Assembly: GCA_964498065.1 (NCBI GenBank)
Contig: CAZCFZ010000101.1
Location: 1-12,924, forward strand
DNA from: FEN-1297 sp964498065
GTDB taxonomy: Bacteria; Bacteroidota; Ignavibacteria; Ignavibacteriales; Ignavibacteriaceae
Length of the DNA: 12,924 bases
Direction: 5' to 3'
This document shows positions 1 to 7,380 of the stretch, piece after piece; positions within the stretch are counted from its first letter, which is position 1, and every line of letters begins with the position of its first letter. The position numbers and the translations under genes are program-made. Below the pieces are notes generated by a model. The model made no database searches, was not told where the DNA came from, and was given only the letters and a program-made list of their open reading frames with translations.

Positions 1-54
1 CCCAACGACCTTTTTACAAATCGCCTTCGGTTACCTTATTTATGGTCCAATGCG
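1..54. repeat. Left copy of 54-bp terminal inverted repeat
   Basis: Positions 1-54 are a perfect reverse complement of 12870-12923. The sequence begins CCCAACGACC and ends GGTCCAATGCG. Identity stops abruptly at position 55 (agatct here, gtacat in the complement of the other end). No transposase or recombinase lies in the window. It may be a dispersed repeat at which an assembly contig broke, or the inverted ends of a segment that can flip or move. The sequence alone does not decide. Confidence 0.9.
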
Positions 55-82
55 AGATCTAAGTATATCACATAATTATCTT

Positions 83-111
83 TTGATTTTAAATAATATT
101 TATTATATTAA
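83..111 (+). promoter_or_regulatory. Putative housekeeping promoter for the small RNA at 117-199
   Basis: A TTGATT -35-like hexamer (83-88) and a TATTAA -10-like hexamer (106-111) are separated by 17 bp. The start point would fall near 117-118, which is where the first paired segment of the structured RNA begins. The surrounding DNA is very AT-rich, so chance matches are common. The agreement with the downstream structure and terminator is what makes it credible. Confidence 0.4.
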
Positions 112-116
112 ATACA

Positions 117-199
117 GTCCGGATATAGGGTTCTCCCCTGCCCTTTATCCATTGAAAGGACTAAGCCCATCTGAAACCCCCATCAGGTGGGCTTTTTAT
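117..199 (+). ncRNA. Candidate small structured RNA (about 80 nt), family not recognised
   Basis: An interval without a convincing reading frame folds into two stable hairpins. In the first, AGTCC (116-120) pairs with GGACT (158-162). It encloses a 10-bp arm, GGATATAGGG (121-130) with CCCTTTATCC (141-150), which has one mismatch and the loop ttctcccctg. A 7-nt bulge, attgaaa, lies at 151-157. The second hairpin is the intrinsic terminator at 163-194 with a loop containing CCCCC. A promoter-like pair sits immediately upstream. Both loops are C-rich, a property of some bacterial small RNAs that pair with ribosome-binding sites; this role is inference. It matches no RNA family I recognise. A cis-acting leader is less likely, because the next gene (serA) is on the other strand. 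Confidence 0.5.
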
Positions 200-202
200 T
201 TT
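163..202 (+). terminator. Strong intrinsic terminator (plus strand)
   Basis: AAGCCCATCTGA (163-174) pairs with TCAGGTGGGCTT (183-194), a 12-bp stem with one G-U pair and an 8-nt loop. It is followed by TTTATTTTT. The only transcription unit it can end inside the window is the candidate small RNA just upstream. Confidence 0.85.
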
Positions 203-456
203 TCTTCATATAAATATATCCCGGGTGATTCGTAAGGTTTTTAATTTACTTTCAATTATAAATAAGATAAATAATTTGAAAAACCGCTTAGTATTCTTGG
301 AATTAGTTAATCAGAATTGTTACATACACGTTAACTTAAGAATGGTCGAAACATATTAATTGTAAATGGCTGCAAAACAAAATAATTCCCCATAGTAATA
401 ATTTCATCCTTTCGAGCTTTTACATCAAACGCCAAAAGCTTGAAATGATTATAAAA
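203..456. other. Intergenic region between the small RNA and serA
   Basis: This is AT-rich DNA between a rightward terminator and the 3' end of serA. I see no gene. The only clear structure is the hairpin next to the serA stop codon, listed separately. Confidence 0.6.
410..445 (-). terminator. Hairpin just downstream of serA, possible 3' end
   Basis: TTTCGAGCTTTT (410-421) pairs with AAAAGCTTGAAA (434-445), a 12-bp stem with one G-U pair and a 12-nt loop. It begins 11 nt past the serA stop. On the minus strand no U-run follows, so it is not a classic intrinsic terminator. It could be a 3'-end stabilising hairpin. Confidence 0.35.
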
Positions 457-1704
457 TTAGAATAATACTCTTGCTTTTATTGTACCCTTAATTGATTTCA
501 ATTCTTTCAGAATTTCATTTGAATTGGTTTTGTTGTCCACATCGAAAATTAAATAGCCCATGGTTGCATCTGTTTGAAGATATTGAGATGCAATATTTAG
601 CTTTCTGGATACAAAGACTTTGGTAATTTTATTCAGCATACCCGGCTTATTTTCGTGAATGTGCAGGTAGCGCTGTTTGTCAAAATTCGGTGCGAGAGAT
701 ACTTCAACAAAATTCGTTGCCCCGATAGTTGAACCAACGTCGCTGTACTTGACCAGCTTTTCGGAAACTTCGAGCGCTATACTTGACTGAGCTTCTACCG
801 TACTTCCTCCGATATGGGGAGTCAATAAAACATTTGGATATTTTTGAAGCCGGGAGACAAAGGGTTCTTTATTGGATCCGGGCTCTTTGGGAAATACATC
901 TACGGCAGCACCGGTTATATGATTTGATTCCAGGGCATCTGCAAGATCTTCGATATTGACTACACTCCCGCGCGAAGCATTAATTAGGAAAGAACCCTTT
1001 TTCATTAAAGACAATTCCTTCCGGGTTATCATATTTCTCGTCAATGAAGTATCCGGAACATGAAGAGTAATCATATCCGATTTCCGCAGCAGCTCGTCAA
1101 GAGAGCTACATGCTTTCGCATTTCCCAGGCTTAATTTTTTTTCTATGTCATAATAAAAAACATTCATTCCAAAGGACTCGGCCAGTATTGAAACTTGAGA
1201 TCCGATATGCCCATATCCGACAATTCCTAAATTTTTACCGCGGACTTCAAAAGATGAAGCAGCGTCCTTTAGCCATTTACCTTCGTGAGCTGCCAGATTC
1301 TTTTCGGGAATTCTTCTCATAAGCTGAATACATTCGCTTATTACCAGTTCGGCAACCGACCTTGTATTTGAAAACGGAGCATTGAAGACGGGTATGCCTT
1401 TTCTTTTTGCAGACTCGAGATCAACCTGGTTGGTTCCTATACTGAAGCATCCGACAGCAATCAGCAGCTTAGCATGGTTTAAAATTTCTTTTGTAAGGTG
1501 AGTTCTGGAGCGAATTCCTATCATGTGAACATTCTTTATCTTCTTCATCAACTGCTCATTATCCAGCGAACTTTTTATATATTCTACATTTTTATAGCCG
1601 TTCTCACTGAAGTACCTTAATGCGTTTTCATGAACACCTTCCAAAAGGAGAATTCTAATTTTATCTTTTGAAAGCGAATAATGTCTGCCTGCTGATTTTT
1701 TCAT
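457..1704 (-). CDS. serA: D-3-phosphoglycerate dehydrogenase, ACT-domain type
   Basis: Catalyses NAD-dependent oxidation of 3-phosphoglycerate to 3-phosphohydroxypyruvate, the first step of serine synthesis, in the cytoplasm. The 415-residue product aligns along its whole length with the short E. coli-type enzyme (410 residues). Visible are the substrate-domain segments GIRSRTHL (63-70) and FSNTRSVAEL (111-120), the dinucleotide motif GYGHIG (163-168), and the catalytic set Arg245 (NASRG), Glu274 (FPKEP) and His297 (TPHIGGS). A C-terminal ACT domain (about 345-415) starts HIHENKPG. Its His350, Asn352 and Asn370 match the E. coli serine-binding residues, so serine feedback inhibition is expected. 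The reading frame stays open to 1827, but the extra 41 residues are hydrophobic, AT-rich and absent from the family. I therefore start at the ATG at 1704, though it lacks a clear Shine-Dalgarno. No serC or serB is nearby, and the gene appears monocistronic. Confidence 0.95.
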   Translation of the reverse strand: MKKSAGRHYSLSKDKIRILLLEGVHENALRYFSENGYKNVEYIKSSLDNEQLMKKIKNVHMIGIRSRTHLTKEILNHAKLLIAVGCFSIGTNQVDLESAKRKGIPVFNAPFSNTRSVAELVISECIQLMRRIPEKNLAAHEGKWLKDAASSFEVRGKNLGIVGYGHIGSQVSILAESFGMNVFYYDIEKKLSLGNAKACSSLDELLRKSDMITLHVPDTSLTRNMITRKELSLMKKGSFLINASRGSVVNIEDLADALESNHITGAAVDVFPKEPGSNKEPFVSRLQKYPNVLLTPHIGGSTVEAQSSIALEVSEKLVKYSDVGSTIGATNFVEVSLAPNFDKQRYLHIHENKPGMLNKITKVFVSRKLNIASQYLQTDATMGYLIFDVDNKTNSNEILKELKSIKGTIKARVLF

Positions 1705-2052
1705 CTGTAATAAAGACTCATTATTAAAACTTATAATTGTCGGATGTAAAATAATAAATAGACAAGGGTTATTAAAGATTTGACTAAATAAAATAATGCT
1801 CATGCAGTAAATGGAGTTACGGATCACCTTTCAATTTTTACAATAAAAATTAATTTGTGTACTTTTCTCTTAAAAAGAAAATAAACTTAATGTTAAAGAT
1901 TCAACCGGAGGTTGTCAAGAGCAAATAAATTATTAAAATAAATCGTAAAGAAGGCTGGTATAAGTAATTAAAAGAAATGAGAAAATTATTATTGAAATAT
2001 ATCAAGGTTTAATTCGTTAATGGGATATAAAGAGACTATAAACTAATGGATA
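1705..2052. other. Intergenic region upstream of serA
   Basis: This AT-rich spacer probably carries the serA promoter. A short hairpin, CAACC-GGA-GGTTG, lies at 1902-1914. I see no gene, repeat or terminator of note. Confidence 0.5.
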
Positions 2053-2280
2053 TTATAATTTTTCAACTTCTACCATTACATTAATATTAGTTACTTTAAT
2101 ATAATCTTTCCCATTTTTAGTAATAATTTGAGCAAAAGGGGCATATTCATAATAAGGATAGTTTTTAATCTCGGCTTGCTGCCATTTGCTGCCGCTTTCA
2201 AACTCAAATATTGTATCTAAATTATTGAAGCCATTAAAGGAACCTTTAAGCCGGCCTTCTTCTTTTATTAAAGTATCCAT
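2053..2280 (-). CDS. Small conserved-looking protein of unknown function (75 aa)
   Basis: I do not recognise a named family. The 75-residue product has no signal peptide or membrane segment. After a charged N-terminus it reads GSFNGFNNLDTIFEFESG, KWQQAEIKNYPYYEYAP, then alternating hydrophobic stretches ending in VMVEVEKL. The pattern suggests a small all-beta domain, with a Trp-Gln-Gln-Ala segment and a Tyr-rich strand that look like conserved family features rather than random translation. A weak GGGA lies about ten bases before the ATG. It stands alone, about 200 bp downstream of the zinc finger gene on the same strand, and could be co-transcribed, although no terminator resolves this. Composition supports a real gene; the function is unknown. 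Confidence 0.6.
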   Translation of the reverse strand: MDTLIKEEGRLKGSFNGFNNLDTIFEFESGSKWQQAEIKNYPYYEYAPFAQIITKNGKDYIKVTNINVMVEVEKL

Positions 2281-2483
2281 AAATAATTTCCCAAATTATT
2301 TATAATTAACTGAATAATACTAAATTAAATTAATAGACAGACAATAAAAAGCGACAGACATTGTTTTACTATAATAAAAATCTGAGCACGGTTAATAAGT
2401 TGTGTTTCTGCCGAACAAATCATATTCAGCGGCTTAATAATTTTTTTAGGTTCGTTTATTTGAACTCCGTTATTAAATAAAAG

Positions 2484-2747
2484 TTAAAATGGTTTTATAA
2501 AGGTATCATCAATATAGCAATAAAGCCAATTTTCTCCTGGTTCAATTGATTGAATAATCGGATGTTTTGTTGAATGATAATGTTTAGATGCATGCTTATT
2601 CTTCGAATTATCACAGCATCCCACATAGCCGCATATTTTGCAAATCCTCAAATGAAACCAAGTATCACCTAATTTAATACAATCTTCACAAATATTTACC
2701 TCAGGTTTTACATCTTTTATTTGATCTAAATGAGAACATTTTGTCAT
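2484..2747 (-). CDS. UBP-type zinc finger protein (87 aa)
   Basis: A stand-alone bacterial UBP (ubiquitin-hydrolase-type) zinc finger. From the chosen start the Cys/His ligands are Cys4, His6, Cys20, Cys23, Cys36, Cys39, Cys44, His52, His56 and His62. The hallmark segment ICKICGYVGCCD precedes a His-rich stretch, with GENWLYCYID near the end. Length (87 aa) matches the small bacterial members. In eukaryotes this fold binds the free C-terminus of ubiquitin; the bacterial partner is unknown. The frame is open back to 2825, but that would overlap the end of the SRAP gene. The ATG at 2747 follows AAAGGAT at good spacing and starts exactly before the first ligand. It lies 31 bp downstream of the SRAP stop on the same strand, so the two probably form an operon. 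Confidence 0.85.
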   Translation of the reverse strand: MTKCSHLDQIKDVKPEVNICEDCIKLGDTWFHLRICKICGYVGCCDNSKNKHASKHYHSTKHPIIQSIEPGENWLYCYIDDTFIKPF

Positions 2748-2778
2748 AAAATATCCTTTCATATTTATGAACAGCAAA

Positions 2779-3375
2779 TCAAATATCAGCCGGCTCCATA
2801 TCCATCTTACCTGAGTAAGGGACACATCTAGTTAGGTTGGTTTCAGAATCATCTATTAAATAATTTAAACCGTCTTTTATTTTTAATATTACGGGCATTC
2901 TATGGTGAATCGGCTTTATGAATTTATTAGGAGTTGTTGTAATGAGTGATGCAGAAATTTCTTTTTCTTTATTTAAAGTGTAAAGTGCCGGAACAAAAAA
3001 GAATTCTTCATCGGGTAGAAATATTCTGTAAGGAATTTTGCGGGTTCCTTCTTTCTTCCATTCGTAAAATGCAGACATTGGGACTAATAAACGGTTTTTG
3101 TCAAATAATCCTTTCCAAAATCTTTTTTCTTTTATTGTTTCTATACGAGAGTTAAAAATTAAAGGTGATTTCTCGGAAAATTTTATTCCCCAATCGGTAT
3201 AAGATAATCTATAATTGTTGTCCGAATAGGAAATAGAAAATATCTTGTTAGTAGGTGCTATATTTTCGGTTTTACTTTTTACTAGTTCTAATTCTATGAC
3301 AAGATCTACTTTATGTCTTTCGAGAGCACTTACAAGAGTTTGTAATGACGGTTTAGTTTCGAAACGTCCGCACAT
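2779..3375 (-). CDS. yedK: SOS response-associated peptidase family protein (SRAP/YedK/HMCES)
   Basis: Members of this family bind abasic sites in single-stranded DNA and form a stable thiazolidine cross-link through Cys2, shielding the lesion. The product here is 198 residues and appears complete. It starts MCGRF, so Cys2 becomes the N-terminal nucleophile after Met removal. Other family landmarks are NIAPT (38-42), Asn75 and Arg77 in FNSRIET, Glu105 in FYEW, and HHRMPVIL (157-164) with the active-site His. The frame is open for 14 codons upstream to 3417, but a longer N-terminus would bury the nucleophile, and GAGG lies six bases before the ATG at 3375. It is divergent from the DUF4382 gene and leads an apparent operon with the UBP zinc finger gene. 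Two decayed relatives lie at 7436-7525 and 10391-10475. Confidence 0.93.
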   Translation of the reverse strand: MCGRFETKPSLQTLVSALERHKVDLVIELELVKSKTENIAPTNKIFSISYSDNNYRLSYTDWGIKFSEKSPLIFNSRIETIKEKRFWKGLFDKNRLLVPMSAFYEWKKEGTRKIPYRIFLPDEEFFFVPALYTLNKEKEISASLITTTPNKFIKPIHHRMPVILKIKDGLNYLIDDSETNLTRCVPYSGKMDMEPADI

Positions 3376-3427
3376 TTGAAACCTCTTATTCAAAATTGAA
3401 GGAAAAATGAAAAGCAATTAATTAAAA

Positions 3428-3469
3428 AAGCTATTTTAATTAAGACTCTTCGAAGATAAAAAATAGCTT
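3428..3469. repeat. 10-bp inverted repeat with nested palindrome upstream of the SRAP gene
   Basis: AAGCTATTTT (3428-3437) and AAAATAGCTT (3460-3469) are perfect inverted copies around a 22-nt spacer that itself contains the palindrome TCTTCGAAGA (3447-3456). It lies 53-94 bp before the SRAP start codon. It could be an operator or a leader hairpin; no binding protein can be named. Confidence 0.45.
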
Positions 3470-3601
3470 ATTGAACTCATTAAAATTTACACAAAACTAG
3501 AATATTTTACACGATTAAATTGATTTAATTGAGTATATAATAAATGCATATATGTGATGATAATATTTAATAAATCTAATATTGATAATATATATAAAAG
3601 A

Positions 3602-3652
3602 ATTGCCTGATAAGTTTTATCACCAGGCAATACTGTTTCTTATCCAGGCAAT
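3602..3652 (+). promoter_or_regulatory. CCAGGCA direct-repeat block upstream of first DUF4382 gene
   Basis: CACCAGGCAA (3621-3630) and TATCCAGGCA (3641-3650) place CAGGCA twice at a 21-bp interval, about two helical turns. An inverted copy, ATTGCCTG (3602-3609), faces the first repeat and can pair with CAGGCAAT (3624-3631). The block ends 119 bp before the ATG, exactly as in the other DUF4382 gene. A transcription factor site is the simplest reading. Confidence 0.6.
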
Positions 3653-3768
3653 TAAATATAAATTAGTACTGGGAAAATATTTAATTATTGAGTTTTTTAG
3701 GTATATTGAATTTGGCATGATTATATAAGCTGTAATATATCAATTAATTATAATTAGAATAGATAAAT

Positions 3769-4581
3769 ATGAAAAAGTTGGCTTCAATATTCTTATTGTT
3801 GATTTTTGGTGTAGTAATATATTACGGATGTGCTCAAAAAAATAATCCGATAGCACCCTCTTCAACAGCAGCTAATTCGGGAATATTAAAAGTAATGATG
3901 ATAGACAGTCCGGGAAATTATTCGGAAGTTAATATCGTTGTTGATAGTGTGCAGGCGCATATTTCATCCAGCGACAGTACTAGCGGATGGTATACATTAA
4001 ACAACACACCTTCTACATATGATCTGTTGAAGCTGGTTAATGGTGCTAATGCCGTTATTGGCGAAGACACCTTACCCGCGGGCAAATATTCTCAAATTAG
4101 ATTATATATCGGAAGCGGAAGCAACGTTGTTGTAGACGGAAAGACTACGGCGTTAACTACTCCCAGCGGACAACAGAGCGGAGTTAAATTGAATGTGGAT
4201 GCAACTATAGAACCCGGGATTACTTATTTACTTACATTAGACTTTGACGCAAGCCGCTCGATAGTACAAGCCGGTAAAAGCGGAAAGTACTTGTTAAAAC
4301 CGGTAATAAGAGTTACAACCGCAGCAACAACCGGTATAATATCCGGTTTAGTATCACCGGACTCGGTATCTGCCGAAGTTTGGGCTATAGCAGGAACAGA
4401 CAGTATTGCAACATCAACAGATACAAGCGGAGGATTCAAGATACTGTATTTATCTCCAAATACTTATTCGGTATATATTGCACCAAAAGACACAGTATAT
4501 AAAGATACAACAATTACCAATGTAAGTGTTACTGCATCAAATACAACTAACATCGGGACTATAATTCTTACAAAAAAATAA
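3769..4581 (+). CDS. DUF4382 lipoprotein, copy 1 (270 aa)
   Basis: A predicted exported lipoprotein: a short positively charged start, a hydrophobic stretch (about 5-19) and a lipobox-like YYGC with Cys21 as the lipidation site, followed by a Ser/Asn/Pro-rich linker. Residues about 39-180 form a DUF4382 domain (LKVMMIDSPG, VNIVVDSVQAHI, YDLLKLVNGANAVIG, YSQIRLYIG, TYLLTLDFDASRSIV, LLKPVIRV). Residues about 190-268 look like a carboxypeptidase-regulatory or Ig-like beta domain (GIISGLVSPDSV, TSGGFKILYLSPNTYSVYI). The family has no established biochemical role; a cell-surface or periplasmic location is inferred from the signal. It resembles the product at 7929-8738 along its full length. Unlike that copy it has no Shine-Dalgarno, only an A/T-rich leader. 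It converges on the TonB receptor across a shared hairpin terminator. Confidence 0.88.
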   Translation: MKKLASIFLLLIFGVVIYYGCAQKNNPIAPSSTAANSGILKVMMIDSPGNYSEVNIVVDSVQAHISSSDSTSGWYTLNNTPSTYDLLKLVNGANAVIGEDTLPAGKYSQIRLYIGSGSNVVVDGKTTALTTPSGQQSGVKLNVDATIEPGITYLLTLDFDASRSIVQAGKSGKYLLKPVIRVTTAATTGIISGLVSPDSVSAEVWAIAGTDSIATSTDTSGGFKILYLSPNTYSVYIAPKDTVYKDTTITNVSVTASNTTNIGTIILTKK

Positions 4582-4630
4582 ATTAATCTCAGTGTGTGAA
4601 GTAGAGACTTCCGGATTAAATATTTTATTA

Positions 4631-4665
4631 TCCAAATAAAAGCTCCTTCGATTTGAAGGAGCTTT
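4631..4665 (-). terminator. Intrinsic terminator between convergent DUF4382 and TonB receptor genes
   Basis: AAAGCTCCTTC (4639-4649) pairs with GAAGGAGCTTT (4655-4665), an 11-bp perfect stem with a 5-nt loop. On the minus strand it is followed by a T-rich TTTATTT, so it best serves the TonB receptor gene, whose stop is only 13 bp away. It may also stop plus-strand transcripts of the lipoprotein gene. Confidence 0.8.
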
Positions 4666-4678
4666 CCAAGTCAAATCC

Positions 4679-7105
4679 TTATAAGCCGGATTGAATGTCA
4701 ATATTATCGTTTGTTTTTACACTCTTCTTAAAATTGTTAAAGTTGTAGCTGAGCATTAAACTGACTACAGGAACTTCACGGTGAACAAATATTGTACTGT
4801 TAAAATTAGTTCCATTGTTAACAATTTCAAGATCGCCGGTCTTTAATATATTCCTAGCTTGAAGTGTTACGGATAATTTTTTATTCAGGAAGTCACGTTT
4901 GATTGAAGCTGAAAGCATAAGGAACGGTTTTATTTCGAACTGAGCCTGATCAATCCTGCCGAAGTAATTTCCGCTTACCTGGAGTCTTGTATCGGGAGAA
5001 AGAGTTAAGGTAGTATTTAATCTTACATTCCAGTTAAAATTATTTTTGTTAACATTCAGATCTGCCAAATTACCTTTAAGACTTGAACCGAATAGATTAA
5101 CAGCAGGGTCAAATCTTAATATTTTTATTAAACTGAAGCTGGAGGATATTTCCGAACCATAAGTATTATTGGCAGCTATATTGTCGAATGTACCTAATAA
5201 TTTACCTGATGAATCCACTGAAAATGTTTGTGAGACAGTGTTTGATGAATTACGATAGTATGTCTGAACTGAGAAGAATATATCGCCGAACATTTTTTGA
5301 TAATTGAGTTCAAGGGAATTTATATATTCCGGCATTAAATAAGGATTGCCCGCGGTGGTTAAATAAGTATCCGAATAAAAGGGAAACGGATTTAAGAGAT
5401 TTTCATTCGGCCGGTTGACTCTTCTGCTGTAGCTGAATTGAAGCTGGTTATCACCTATCTTTCTTGATATGTTAAAAGACGGGAAATAATCTAATTTATA
5501 ATAATCATATTTACTGCCTAATGTCTGCTGTTCAAGCAGTCTGTCCATATATTCGGTTCTTATGCCCAGCATAAAATTAAAATTATAAAGAATATTAGTA
5601 TATGAAACAAATGCTGCGTACACGTTATTCCTGAAATTAAAGTTATTTGTAAGTGTGTTGTCTATTATAAAAGCAGACGAAGGCCAATCGTAAAATTTAT
5701 TTTCAACAGCAAACTTTCTATATGAAAAATTGGATTGTATCCCCATCTCTAAATTGCTTTGTTCATTAAAATGCTGAGTATAATTTAACTTTACTCTTCC
5801 TTCATTTCTTCTGGTATTGTTACCGAATACTGTTTTAAGCGGATCGGCATTTCTTGAAGAAAATGACTCATCGCTATTATATTCATTAGTTGTACGGACG
5901 GAAGGAAGTGAAACATTTGAATATGTTGCTTCGAATGATATTTCGTTAACCTTTGGTTCAAATTTATGCGAATAATTAAATGCCGAATTAAAGTAACTAA
6001 CAGGAATATCAATATTATTTTCGTTTAAAGCATAAATTACACCATTATAATTATCATTAAATACATTTGTGTTGATTGATGTAACGACATTAACTTTACC
6101 GCTGCTTAGAGAAAGCGAAGCAGAGTTTTTATCATCAAAAGTATAATCAATACCGCCCCTGCCGGTATATTGGCGGCGCTTGTCTCTGATAGCAAGAGCT
6201 GTGGAATTATTTGTTACACCGGAAGGTGCAAATGATACTCTATCAACACCCTGGTTATTGAAGTTGGTATTGTCCCGGTAATCAAGACCGCCATTAATAT
6301 TCATTCCGTCAACATTATAGTTGATTGAGAAGTCGCCGTTATATTTATCGCGGGTGCCGCTGTTTATATTTGCAATCCCGCTTAAGGAATATTCGGTCTG
6401 TTTCTTCAGATTTATATTAATGATTCCCGCCGAACCTTCCGCATCATATTTAGAAGAGGGGTTGGTGATGATCTCGATAGTCTCAATCATATTAGCGCTG
6501 ATTTGTTTTAAAGCATCGGCTCCTTGAAGTACGCTAGGTTTGCCATTTACTAAAACCTTATAATCCGAACTTCCTCTAAGGTAAACCGTACCGTCAGGAT
6601 CAACCCGGATGGAAGGCTGATCCTCCAGAACATCAAGAGCAGTCCCGCCGGATGCATTTAAGTTCTGGCTTACATTTATAACTTTTTTATCAAGGTGTAA
6701 TTCTTCGGCAGCCCTTTCACCGACTACTTTAGTCTCCTTCATTAAAATAGTGTTCTTGTTTAATTTTATTTTACCTAAATTATGGTAACTTTTGCTTTCC
6801 GAAACGTCGATGTTTGAAACAAATTTATTAGAGTAACCTACATAACTGATTCTTAAATAATATTTACCTTGCGCCAGGTTTTCCAAATCGAATTGACCCG
6901 AATTATCTGTAGAAATTCCACCGGCAAATGAAGAATCGTTCTGATTATACAGAGTAACATTTGCAGAAGGAAGCGGATTTGCTTCATCTGCATCAATTAT
7001 TATCCCTTTGATCTTTCCGTTATTGAATAAGGAAGCGGTACCGGCCGGCTGCCCATACGCAGCGGCAGTTATTAACAGCAGTAAAACAGTAGATTTAATT
7101 TTCAT
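4679..7105 (-). CDS. TonB-dependent receptor, outer-membrane beta-barrel family (808 aa)
   Basis: An outer-membrane transporter-like protein. Residues 1-18 are a signal peptide (MKIKSTVLLLLITAAAYG, probable cleavage before Gln19). Residues about 30-118 form a carboxypeptidase-regulatory-like beta domain (KGIIIDADEANPLPSANVTL ... GKYYLRISYVGY). Residues about 140-236 form the plug (TALDVLEDQPSIRVDPDGTVYLRG, VLVNGKPSVLQG, IETIEIITNPSSKYDAEGSAGIININL). The rest is a barrel of the kind common in Bacteroidota 'outer membrane beta-barrel family' receptors, including NRPNENLLNPFPFYSDTYLTTAGNPYLMPE. No SusD-like partner is adjacent and no TonB box is obvious, so a glycan-uptake role is not supported; the substrate is unknown. 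The start is fixed by the signal peptide and a GGGGAT upstream. It lies between the two DUF4382 genes in the opposite orientation. Confidence 0.9.
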   Translation of the reverse strand: MKIKSTVLLLLITAAAYGQPAGTASLFNNGKIKGIIIDADEANPLPSANVTLYNQNDSSFAGGISTDNSGQFDLENLAQGKYYLRISYVGYSNKFVSNIDVSESKSYHNLGKIKLNKNTILMKETKVVGERAAEELHLDKKVINVSQNLNASGGTALDVLEDQPSIRVDPDGTVYLRGSSDYKVLVNGKPSVLQGADALKQISANMIETIEIITNPSSKYDAEGSAGIININLKKQTEYSLSGIANINSGTRDKYNGDFSINYNVDGMNINGGLDYRDNTNFNNQGVDRVSFAPSGVTNNSTALAIRDKRRQYTGRGGIDYTFDDKNSASLSLSSGKVNVVTSINTNVFNDNYNGVIYALNENNIDIPVSYFNSAFNYSHKFEPKVNEISFEATYSNVSLPSVRTTNEYNSDESFSSRNADPLKTVFGNNTRRNEGRVKLNYTQHFNEQSNLEMGIQSNFSYRKFAVENKFYDWPSSAFIIDNTLTNNFNFRNNVYAAFVSYTNILYNFNFMLGIRTEYMDRLLEQQTLGSKYDYYKLDYFPSFNISRKIGDNQLQFSYSRRVNRPNENLLNPFPFYSDTYLTTAGNPYLMPEYINSLELNYQKMFGDIFFSVQTYYRNSSNTVSQTFSVDSSGKLLGTFDNIAANNTYGSEISSSFSLIKILRFDPAVNLFGSSLKGNLADLNVNKNNFNWNVRLNTTLTLSPDTRLQVSGNYFGRIDQAQFEIKPFLMLSASIKRDFLNKKLSVTLQARNILKTGDLEIVNNGTNFNSTIFVHREVPVVSLMLSYNFNNFKKSVKTNDNIDIQSGL

Positions 7106-7380
7106 ATTTGAGATCCCCGATTAATAATAATTACATTTCAAATATAAACGCTGAAGCCGGCGCTTTTAAGTCTTTTGTTTTAAGTGGTTTAATTTATCCT
7201 TAAACGGAAGAATGAAATTATTTTAGGAAAGAATAAGCTGCATTTATATCGATAGATAAAATTTTAAATTTTGATCCATACGTTATTTTTCATTCTACTT
7301 AAAACTCGTGCGGAGAAATAAGAGGGCAAATACAAAAAGAAAAAAATGTTTGTAAGAAGGACGAAGATATTTATAAAAGC

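Larger units (their letters stand above)
3376..3768. other. Divergent promoter region between SRAP and DUF4382 genes
   Basis: This 393-bp AT-rich region separates two divergent genes. It holds a 10-bp inverted repeat near the SRAP gene (3428-3469), paired TTTACAC words (3486-3492 and 3506-3512) and the CCAGGCA repeat block (3602-3652). Parts of it recur at matching offsets upstream of the second DUF4382 gene: AAAATTGAA at 3392 versus 7548, AAATTTACAC near 3484 versus AAATTTTACAC near 7638, and TTGGCAT at 3712 versus 7873. It therefore looks like the ancestral half of a segmental duplication. Confidence 0.7.

Noticed and set aside
116..162. Fluoride or preQ1-type riboswitch in the left intergenic region
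   Set aside because: The conserved core sequences of those classes are not present, and no plus-strand gene follows the terminator within reach.
50..235. 61-codon plus-strand open frame over the left end
   Set aside because: It runs through the repeat end, a promoter-like element, two RNA hairpins and a terminator, lacks a ribosome site and has no recognisable protein pattern.
1705..1827. 41-residue N-terminal extension of serA
   Set aside because: The extension is hydrophobic and AT-driven, absent from the enzyme family, and the internal Met at 1704 aligns with the normal family start.
2748..2825. Longer UBP finger protein overlapping the SRAP gene
   Set aside because: The added residues are a shadow of the SRAP 3' end. 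A ribosome site and the first zinc ligand both support the start at 2747.
3376..3417. 14-residue N-terminal extension of the SRAP protein
   Set aside because: It would prevent exposure of Cys2. The leader conserved in the remnant at 10454-10475 also supports initiation at MCG.
3712..3730. Sigma-54-type promoter from TTGGCAT upstream of DUF4382 copy 1 (and 7873 in copy 2)
   Set aside because: The GG and GC elements are not at the required spacing in either copy. TTGGCAT may still be a conserved -35-like word, but the class is unclear.
4679..7105. SusC-like glycan uptake system
   Set aside because: No SusD-like lipoprotein or glycoside hydrolase is adjacent, and the barrel resembles the general outer-membrane beta-barrel receptor family rather than SusC.
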